In this document: piece after piece, positions 55,201 through 64,000 of the stretch
How the letters are laid out: each line of letters opens with the position of its first letter
Position numbering within the stretch: position 1 is the stretch's first letter
Source: Alopecurus myosuroides
Lineage: Eukaryota; Streptophyta; Magnoliopsida; Poales; Poaceae
Assembly: GCA_028641055.1 (NCBI GenBank)
Contig: CM054061.1
Span: 34,529,877 to 34,593,876 of the forward strand
Direction of reading: 5' to 3'
DNA length: 64,000 nt
The notes under the pieces: generated by a model
Databases searched by the model: none
What the model was told of the DNA's origin: nothing
What the model saw: only the letters and a program-made list of their open reading frames with translations
Program-made: the position numbers and the translations under genes

Positions 55201-58200
55201 ACACACCCCGAAACTCCCGGATCTAACATAACGGGGGGAATCTTGCAAAGAGGTGGGCCCTACCATTGGAAAGGGTGTTCCTTGGGCCTAACATGACACA
55301 ACCAAGCAACTAGTTCCACTTTGCTACCCACTTCCGGCTCACGCAGAGGGGGTTGGACGCCGGTTCCGTCTTTTTCTACACCGGGGCTAGGGTATCTCCG
55401 GAGAGGGGATCCGGAGCGTCGGGATCCCACCTAAACCAATTTTTTTCCATGCCACGTGTGTTATAGTGTCTAATGGGTGTTGGGTGCCAAATATACCATC
55501 ACTCTCTGTGTTGGGGCCTCACCGACGTCGGATTTTCTCTCGCGGGTTCTAGGACTGCTCACACCCCGAAACTCCCGGATCTGACGTAACGGGGGGAATC
55601 TTGCAAGGAAGTGGGCCCTACCATTGTCAAGGGTGTTCATTGGGCCTAACATGACACAACCAAGCAACTAGTTCCACTTTGCTACCCACTTCCGGCTCAC
55701 GCAGAGGGGGCTGAACGCCGGTTCCGTCTTTTTCTACATCGGGCTTGGGTATCTCCGGAGAGGGGCTCCGGAGCGTCTGATTCCCACCTAAACCATTTGT
55801 TTTCCATGCCATGTGTGTTATAGTGTCTCATGGGTATTGGGTGCCAAAGATACCATCACTCTCTGTGTTCGGGCCTCACCGACGTCGGATTCTCTCTCGC
55901 GGGTTCCAGGACTGCTCACACCCCGAAACTCCCGGATCTGACGTAACGGGGGGAATCTTAGAAGGAGGTGGGACCTTACATTGTCAAGGGTGTTCCTTGG
56001 TAATAACATGACACAAACAAGCAACTAGTTACACTTTTCTACCCACTTCCGGGTCACGCAGAGGGGGCTGGACGCCGGTTACGTCTTTTTCTACACCGGG
56101 GCTAGGGTATCTCCGGAGAGGGGAACCGGAGTGTCGGGATCCCACCTAAACCAATGTTTTTCCACTCCATGTGTGTTATAGTGTCTCATGGGTCTTTGGT
56201 GCCAAAGATACCATCACTCTCTGTGTTGTAGCCTCACCGACGTCGGATTCTCTCTCGCGGGTTCCAGGACTGCTCACACCCCGAAACTCCCGGATCTGAC
56301 GTAACGGGGGGAATCTTGCAAGGAGGTGGGCCCTACCATTGTCAAGGGTGTTCCTTGTTCCTAACATGACACAACCAAGCAACTAGTTCCACTTTGCTAC
56401 CCACTTCCGGCTCACGCAGAGGGGGCTGGACGCCGGTTCCGTCTTTTTCTACACCGGGGCTAGGGTATCTCCGGAGAGGGGCTCCAAAGCGTCGGGATCC
56501 CACCTAAACCAATGTTTTGCCATTACATGTGTGTTATAGTGTATCATGGGTCTTGGGTTCCAAAGATACCATAACTCTCTGTGTCGGGGCCTCACCGACG
56601 TCGGATTCTCTCTCGCGGATTCCAGGACTGCTCACACCTCGAAACTCCCGGATCTGGCGTAACGGGGAGAATCTTGCAAGGAGGTGGGACCTACCATTGT
56701 CAAGGGTGTTCCTTGGGCCTAACATGACACAACCAAGCAACTAGTTCCACTTTTCTACCCACTTCCGGCTCACGCAGAGGAGGCTAGACGCCGGTTCCGT
56801 CTTTTTCTACACCGGGGCTAGGGTATCTCCGGAGAGGGCTCCGGAGCGTCTGAATCCCACCTAAACCAATGTTTTGCCATGCCATGTGTTTTATAGTGTC
56901 TCATGGGTCTTGGGTGCCAAAGATACCATCACTCTCTGTGTTGGGGCCTCACCGACGTCGGATTCTCTCTCGCGGGTTCTAGGACTGCTCACACCCCGAA
57001 ACTCCCGGATCTGACTTAACGGGGTGAATCTTTCAAGGAGGTGGGCCCTACCATTGTCAAGGGTATTCCTTGGGCCTAACATGACATAACCAAGCAACTA
57101 GTTCCACTTTTCGACCCACTTCCGGCTCACGCAGAGGGGGCTGGACGCCGGTTCCGTCTTTTTCTACACCGGGGCTAGGGTATCTCCGGAGAGGGGATCC
57201 GGAGCGTTGGGATCCCACCTAAACCAATGTTTTGCCATGACATGTGTGTTATAGTGTCTCATGGGTGTTGGGTGCCAAAGATACCATCACTCTCTGTGTT
57301 GGGGCCTCACCGACGTCGGATTCTCTCTCGCGGGTTCCAGGACTGCTCACACCCCGAAACTCCCGAATCTGACGTAACGGGGGGAATATTGCAAGGAGGT
57401 GGGCCCTACCATTGTCAAGGGTGTTCCTTGGGACTAACATGACACAACCAAGCAACTATTTCCACTTTGCTACCCACTTCCGGCTCACGCAGAGGGGGCT
57501 AGACGCCGGTTCCGTCTTTTTCTACACCGGGGCTAGGGTATCTCCGGAGAGGGGCTCCGGGGTGTCTGAAACCCACCTAAACCAATGTTTTGCCATGCCA
57601 TGTGTGTTATAGTGTCTCATGGGTCTTGGGTGCCAAAGATACCATCACTCTCTGTGTTGGGGCCTCCCCGACGTCGGATTCTCTCTCGCGGGTTCCAGAA
57701 CTGCTCAAACCCCGGAACTCCCGGATCTGACGTAACGGGGGGAATCTTGCAAGGAGGTGGGCCCTACCATTGTCAAGGGTGTTCCTTGGGCCTAAAATGA
57801 CACAACCAAGCAACTAGTTCCAATTTTCTACCCACTTCCGGCTCACGCAGAGGGGGCTGGACGCCGGTTCCGTCTTTTTCTACACCGGGTCTAGGGTATC
57901 TCCGGAGCAGGGGCTCCGGAGCGTCTGAATCCCACCTAAACCAATGTTTTTCCATGCCATGTGTTTTATAGTGTCTCATGGGCCTTGGGTTCCAAAGATA
58001 CCATCACTCTCTGTGTTGGGGCCTCACCGACGTCGGATTTTCTCTCGCGGGTTCTAGGACTGCTCACACCCCGAAACTCCCGGATCTGACGTAACGGGGG
58101 GAATCTTGCAAGGAGGTGGGCCCTACCATTGTCAAGGGTGTTCCTTGGGCCTAACATGACACAACCAAGCAACTAGTTCCACTTTGCTACCCACTTCCGG

Positions 58201-59384
58201 CTCACGCAGAGGGGGCTGGACGCCGGTTCCGTCTTTTTCTACACCGGGGCTAGGGTATCTCCGGAGAGAGGATCCGGAGCGTCGGGATCCCACCTAAACC
58301 AATGTTTTGCCATGCCATTTGTGTTATAGTGTCTCATGGCTGTTGGGTGCCAAAGATACCATCACTCTCTGTGTTGGGGCCTCACCGACGTCGGATTCTC
58401 TCTCGCGGGTTCCAGGACTGCTCACACCCCGAAACTCCCGAATCTGGCGTAACGGGGGGAATCTTGCAAGGAGGTGGGCCCTACCATTGTCAAGGGTGTT
58501 CCTTGGGACTAACATGACACAACCAAGCAACTAGTTACACTTTGCTACCCACTTCCGGCTCACGCAGAGGGGGCTAGACGCCGGTTCCGTCTTTTTCTAC
58601 ACCGGGGCTAGGGTATCTCCGGAGAGGGGCTCCGGATCGTCTGAATCCCACCTAAACCAATGTTTTGCCATGCCATGTGTGTTATAGTGTCTCATGGGTC
58701 TTGGGTGCCAAAGATACCATCACTCTCTGTGTTGGGGCCTCCCCGACGTCGGATTCTCTCTCGCGGGTTCCAGGACTGCTCACACCCCGGAACTCCCGGA
58801 TCTGACGTAACGGGGGGAATCTTGCAATGAGGTGGGACCTACCATTGTCAACGGTGTTCCTTGGGCCGAACATGACACAACCAAGCAACTAGTTCCAATT
58901 TTCTACCCACTTCCGGCTCACGCAGAGGGGTCTGGACGCCAGTTCCGTCTTTTTCTACACAGGGGCTAGGGTATCTCCGGAGAGGGGCTCTGGAGCGTCG
59001 GAATCCCACCTAAACCAATGTTTTGTCATGCCATGTGTGTTATAGTGTCTCATGGGTCTTGGGTGCCAAAGATACCATCACTCTCTGTGTTGGGGCCTCC
59101 CCGACGTCGGATTCTCTCTCGCGGGTTCCAGGACTGCTCAAACCCCGGAACTCCCGGATCTGACGTAACGGGGGGAATCATGCAAGGAGGTGGGCCCTAC
59201 CATTGTCAAGGGTGTTCCTTGGGCCTAAAATGACACAACCAAGCAACTAGTTCCAATTTTCTACCCACTTCCGGCTCACGCAGAGGGGGCTGGACGCCGG
59301 TTCCGTCTTTTTCTACACCGGGGCTAGGGTATCTCCGGAGCAGGGGCTCCGGAGCGTCTGAATCCCACCTAAACCAATGTTTTG
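52279..59384 (+). repeat. 358-bp satellite array, right block (~20 monomers)
   Basis: Same monomer and orientation as the left block, in register across the Tat insertion. Monomers here differ more from each other, with many private changes and small indels (for example CCGGAGCAGGGG at about 57906 and 59338). No 2505-bp period is evident. The block ends at TTTTG 59384, where the next retrotransposon's LTR starts. Confidence 0.95.
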
Positions 59385-62300
59385 TGTCAGACCCCGGACC
59401 CAGAGATATACATACTGTTATGTGCTCCTAGCAATGGACTCACAAGGGCTTCAGGGTTACCAGCCCCGGCCGCAACAAACAACGGCAGGCAGACCGGATT
59501 CATCGGCACGTAGTCCGGATCCCCGGTCTACTACTCCTTGTGTCCATGCTAGTCATAACCAGATATGGATACCCAAGCGTCCACGAGTCGGATGAAACTG
59601 AAGGAACGGGACCAAAGCTATACAGAGCTGCTATGTGTCCAGAAAGTGCAACAACAATCGAGGGTTACTGGGGTTACCTCGCCCCAGGCCGATCAAATCG
59701 ACAGGCGGGCTCGGACATGGATCATCGGCTCCACAACCCCTCGACTGCGACAACTATGCAGGCATAGCCAAAACTGTATAACAATGAGCTCGAAACCAAC
59801 AACCGATCAAAGCAGTACTCTAAACATGAAGCTTTATTAAGCAAGTAATACTAGAGCATAGCTTACAAACAGAGGTCACACGACCCAACATTACATCAGA
59901 CAACGGAAAGCAAATTATGTTGCTATTAAACAAGAACCAAAAAGGCCTAAGAGGCCGCAACATAAGGCGACGTCCCAGCCCATAGATTCCAGGCTGCTAC
60001 CTGGGAAACCCCAAACTATCCGTCGATGTCCACTTTGAAACCCCACCTAAGGTATGGAACTTCACCTGAACCAAATTGAAGCAAACATGAGTACGGGAGG
60101 TACTCAACAAGACTTAACTAACCTATTATATATCTGCTTGTTCGAAAAGGGTTTATGAAGGTTGTTTTGCATAAAGCCAACTTTGTTTCGAATAGAGGGA
60201 GGCTGAGAAGTTTTTCACAAATCTTTTAAAAGAATACCCTCTCATGGGTATTGCCTTCAGAACCTTCGAAGCATCATCTTCAGCACCGATAACTGGAACC
60301 ACCTCTTAAAGCTAATCATTCATTGGCAACATCTTTTACGTCATGTTCAAGTTATCTATGATCTCAGGATCCGTCACCTAGTTGTCCTTAACCGCGGACA
60401 CGGCTTTTCGAAAAGATTAAACCCTGCAGGGGTGTACAACTTTACCCACACGTATCAACCGACTCTTATTGCCAAGCTATTGGCACAATTCCGACGATGT
60501 GCCGGCAGAGGGTGGCTGACCACGATCTTTCCCTTGCTTCGCCTATTCCATGAGTCGCTCCGAGTAGAGATGGACCGCCAATAGGGAGTGGCCATCTCCT
60601 GCCGGGTCTCTATCGTTGTGCGCAATGCTCGACGGTTACCTTCCCGCAGAGCGCCGATACACCACCACGTCCTAGTTTTGAAAATGTTTTGATATCCCCA
60701 GCAAATCCAAATGGAACGCCCGAACTAGGCAACTCATGGAACAAACTAGACAAGTTGAAACCGAGGGGAATCCAATCCCCGTGTGGTTGCACGATCATTC
60801 TTGGCTTCAAAGGCGAGAACTCGCTCCTAGGGGCATGAACGAGGCAAATCACCACATTCCATGTGGCAACTCATCCAAGCCTTTAATCATGTTAAACACA
60901 CATCTCGAACCTTACCACGTCATCCTGTCATACTAAATTCATTTCGTAGCTCTGATTCATCAACCGGATGGAGCAGAGACAAACAGACATGTATGACTAA
61001 GCATGGCATATTTGAGGTTTTGGCGATACACCCAAACAAATCCTATGTCAGCTAGGAGCATGGAATCATGATATCTGGTTTATGCAACTAAATAGGATAA
61101 CTCTATCTATTGACCCAAGATACTTTGTAAAAGCATGCATTGTACGAGAAGGAAAACACTTCGAAAACATATATGGGCAGATAAGAGGTTATGCTTGCCT
61201 TGCTTCAAGAAAACCAGAGAAAGCTTCAAGGAATAAGTGCTTGACTTGGTTGTTTAGACCAAGTATTCAGCAACAGGGATGTCGAACTTCACTCCGGATT
61301 CGCGTTCTACCGATAAGAGTGAAAACCGGAAAGAAAGAGAACAACACTCAAAACAGGCATCGATGCAATGCTCAATATGTATGCATGAACATTTGAATGC
61401 ATTAAAGATAAGCCCTAAACATGGTTCATGGTTGCTAGGGTTCATATGTTAAGAAAACAGTTTCGGTGAAATTAGTCCCGAAGTGGACCTCGGAGGCCGA
61501 TTCGGGCAAAACCTATAGGTGCGACAAGTTAAAGTGCTCAAATAGGGTTGAGAACACCATAACTAGGTTGCATTTGAAATTCTAAGCATTTTGACATATA
61601 ACTTGCAATTTTCCAATTTTCTTGAATAAAAACTTATTTTCTTTATTTTAAAGGATTTAAATAATACTCAAAATTCAACATTGTCAAAAATGTGTGAAAA
61701 TGATATGAACATGTAGATTGTATTTTTCTGAACAAAATGGTGTGTTGAACACATTTTTCTGATGAACCAAATAAAAGTTATTGCATTTTCAATTTTATTT
61801 GTTTTTCTGTAATTTAAATGAGGTGGGGTCCACGTGTCAGTTCCAATTTCAGTTGACAGGAATAAATAGAAAAATGCCTGGTGACATCAGCGTGATGTCG
61901 AGGTGATGTCACCCGGGGCCAAATCCTTCACAGCCACGATGCAATTGAGGAAATTACTCGAAATTTCGGAAATCAAAACCCACCACAAGATGGAGGTGAT
62001 CAAGGGGATGCTCGGGATGGTCTCGGTTGGCCGGGAGATCGCCGGAGTGCTCGCCGGCGAGCTCGGGCGGCGGCGGCGGACCGCGGCTCCGGCGACAGGG
62101 AGCTACAGGGGGAGAGGGAGTGAGGCGAGGGCACCGGCGGGTGCGTCTGCTCACCGTGAGCCTGATGGCGGAGTCGGGGAGGCGAGGCGCGGCGCCAATC
62201 GCCGGCGGCGAGGAAGATTCCGGCGACGGCCGTGCGGAAGTCCGGCGGAAATTGAGGCCGCACGCGGCGTCCCTGCTGCTGCCTCCACTCGAGGAGGACG

Positions 62301-62955
62301 AAGGGGAGGTGGCGGAGCCGGTGGGATGCTCGGAAAGGGCCGGGGGAGGCCGTAGCTCCGGCGACGAGCGGCGGAATCCGGCGGCCGGTAGGGTTTGGTT
62401 TCCGGGCGTGGCCTTCCTGTTCGTTCCTGTTCGCGGGAGAGGCAGAGAAGAGGATGAGGGCTTCGATGTGGGGAGGAGGAGAGGGAAACGGGTACTTCTC
62501 CTGGTCCTTATCCCTGCGGAGGGGAAGCAGGAGGTGGCCACCGCGGCGACGTGCTCGGATAGCTCGTCTACTGGCCCAAGGAAGAAGAAGACAAGACGAC
62601 GTTTTCCGAAACCCCCCCCTGAGAAAACAAGAACTGTGAAAAGGTCCTTGTCCTTTTAGAACAACAACTCAAAAACTATGTTGGGGTCTTTTCTGTAAAA
62701 GATAAAAATTGGCAAAAATTATTTTTGGAATCCTTGTTAAATTTACAACCTCAACATATTTTTGTTTGACAAAAATTATACCATTTCAAACCATCCTTTT
62801 AGGGTGGCACTTTTAAGTGATTTTAATAAACCTCGTTATTTAATTTTAGAGCACATGTTTTAAATACCACTAGGGGTTCGAAAATGCATGCATGACATGA
62901 CATGATCACAACAACAAACACACAAGCACTTTATTACAAAAAGGTGGATGTTACA
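59385..62955 (-). repeat. 3' LTR of the second chromovirus (3571 bp)
   Basis: Bounded by TGTAACATCC and GGGTCTGACA on the - strand. It holds a GC-rich island at about 61990-62600, like that of the inner chromovirus LTR, and a block near 60379-60440 that matches the other family's LTR. Long ORFs in the island are composition effects. Confidence 0.85.
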
Positions 62956-62960
62956 AGTCT

Positions 62961-62968
62961 ACCCCCCT
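62961..62968 (-). other. Polypurine tract of the second chromovirus
   Basis: AAGGGGGG on the - strand, a few bases before the LTR. Confidence 0.75.
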
Positions 62969-62992
62969 TACAAGAATCTCGTCCCGAGATTC

Positions 62993-64000
62993 CTAGGTTT
63001 TAGAAAAGAAGGACGGGTACTCAGATCGTAAACGATCTTCTCGTTCCCAGGTTGCTTCAGCTTCAGAATGATGAGACCACTGAACTTTGAGGCACTTGAT
63101 GCTTCGGCATCGAATATTTCGTTCAGCTGCCTCGAGGATACGGACAGGACATTCTCGGTAGGTCAGATCATCCTTAAGATCAATGGTTTCATGATCAACA
63201 CCACGGTTGGGATCTTTGAAGCAACGACGAAGTTGTGAGACATGGAATGTAGCATGAACCCGTGGAAACATTGAAGGTAGATGGAGACGATAAGCAAAAT
63301 TCCCACTTTTTGCAAGAACAGGGAAAGGACCAACATAGCGAGGCGGTAATTTTCCTTTCATGACATCACGATGAACACCTTTCAAAGGTGTGATTCGAAG
63401 ATAGGCTTGTCCACCAACATCATAACGAATATCTTGTTGATGGTCACCACAACTCTTCTGGCGAGACTGAGCAGCTTTCAGATGTTCACGGATGATACGA
63501 ACTGTTTCTTCAGTCTCATTGATCAGATTCTTCGGTCCAAAGAACTGTCTTTCCCCGGTTTCTGACCAATTTAACGGAATTGAACAGTTTCGATTGTAGA
63601 GAACTTCAAACGGAGCTTTGGCCAAGATAACTTGGAAACAGTTGTTGTAAACGAACTCGGCGGATGGAAGACACTTCTCCCAATCATTACCGAAGGATAC
63701 AACACAAGCTCGAAGCATGTCTTCAAGTGTTTGGTTCAGACTCCCGAGGTGATCATTACGGGATGATTGATAGATGATGGTGGAATGTAGACGACTTCCC
63801 ATAGCTTGCTTGAAACTTGCCCAGCCCTTGGAAGTAAACAGATTTCCATGATCAAAAAGGATTTTCTTAGGAACACCATGAAGAGGTATTATCTGAGAGA
63901 CATACAAATCTGCCAGTTGTTTAGCATTGATGCCCTGATGGATAGGAACAAAATGAGCAACCTTTGACAGACAATCAATCACTACCCAGACAGCGGTGTG
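62993..64000 (-). pseudogene. Chromovirus pol, C-terminal part (integrase and chromodomain-like end), damaged
   Basis: The frame runs off the window edge at 64000 and stops at 62993. It contains the integrase core after the first Asp (VVIDCLSKVAHF), the second Asp in LFDHGNLFTS, then the usual GQVER stretch replaced by DHLGSLNQ, so the catalytic Glu seems to be Gly. Downstream are the conserved MLRAC, AEFVYNN and PFEVLYNR segments, GPFPVLAK, HATFHVSQLRRCF, and a chromodomain-like end ([17 protein letters not shown]). It is about 60 per cent similar by eye to the inner chromovirus, with the same order. The altered active site suggests the enzyme is dead. Confidence 0.85.

Larger units (their letters stand above)
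59385..64000 (-). mobile_element. Second chromovirus (- strand), 3' part; rest outside window
   Basis: Reading leftward: end of pol (64000-62993), purine tract, then an LTR from 62955 to 59385, abutting the satellite. The LTR starts TGTAACATCC like the inner chromovirus but ends GGGTCTGACA. The possible target duplication next to it is TTTTG (59380-59384); its partner lies outside. Confidence 0.88.

Noticed and set aside
11658..59384. CRISPR-like regular spacing of the 358-bp unit
   Set aside because: The units are contiguous satellite monomers with no spacers, in a plant genome.
61903..62659. Long ORFs on both strands in the second chromovirus LTR (150-210 aa)
   Set aside because: They lie in the LTR's GC-rich leader island, are Arg/Gly/Ala-rich, and overlap in several frames.

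Overview
The window looks like a repeat-dense stretch of a grass (Poaceae) nuclear genome. Evidence: two CACTA (En/Spm) DNA transposons with plant-type genes, Ty3/gypsy elements of the Tat and Tekay-like chromovirus types, GT-AG introns, and a long tandem satellite. The subfamily cannot be fixed from sequence alone. I found no convincing ordinary host gene; nearly everything is transposon or satellite.

Layout. (1) 1-7799: right part of a CACTA element, + strand, ending in CACTA terminal sequence at 7799. It carries a decayed transposase/protease-like gene (1380-5166), two sets of tandem repeats with RNA-like folding (5215-6758), and a small intact ORF for an RNase H1 hybrid-binding-like domain with a C-terminal membrane segment (6881-7141). 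(2) 7800-11520: a second CACTA element, - strand, whose TNP2 gene was cut by insertion of the first. Its outer end shows hairpin subterminal repeats but no intact terminus. (3) 11658-26814 and 52279-59384: one 358-bp satellite array, about 62 monomers in all, split by a retrotransposon. The left block contains higher-order repeats, including a 7-monomer unit of 2505 bp in three almost identical copies. (4) 26815-52278: a Tat-type retrotransposon with 476-bp LTRs (3 differences) and a CTCTC target-site duplication. Its pol is open, no gag is visible, and it carries an antisense spliced gene downstream of pol. (5) 31524-46296: a Tekay-like chromovirus inserted in the last codons of the Tat pol. 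It has LTRs of about 4.47 kb that are almost identical, a GTGGC target-site duplication, an extra upstream ORF, and an intact gag-pol. (6) 59385-64000: part of another chromovirus, - strand, with a 3571-bp LTR and the end of a damaged pol.

Order of events: satellite array, then Tat insertion into a monomer, then chromovirus insertion into the Tat pol. The points most worth following up are the antisense six-exon gene with its own TATA box, a phase-matched two-exon peptide hidden in the chromovirus LTRs, the tail-anchored hybrid-binding-like small protein in the CACTA element, repeats whose stems are kept by compensating changes, and the recent satellite higher-order amplification.
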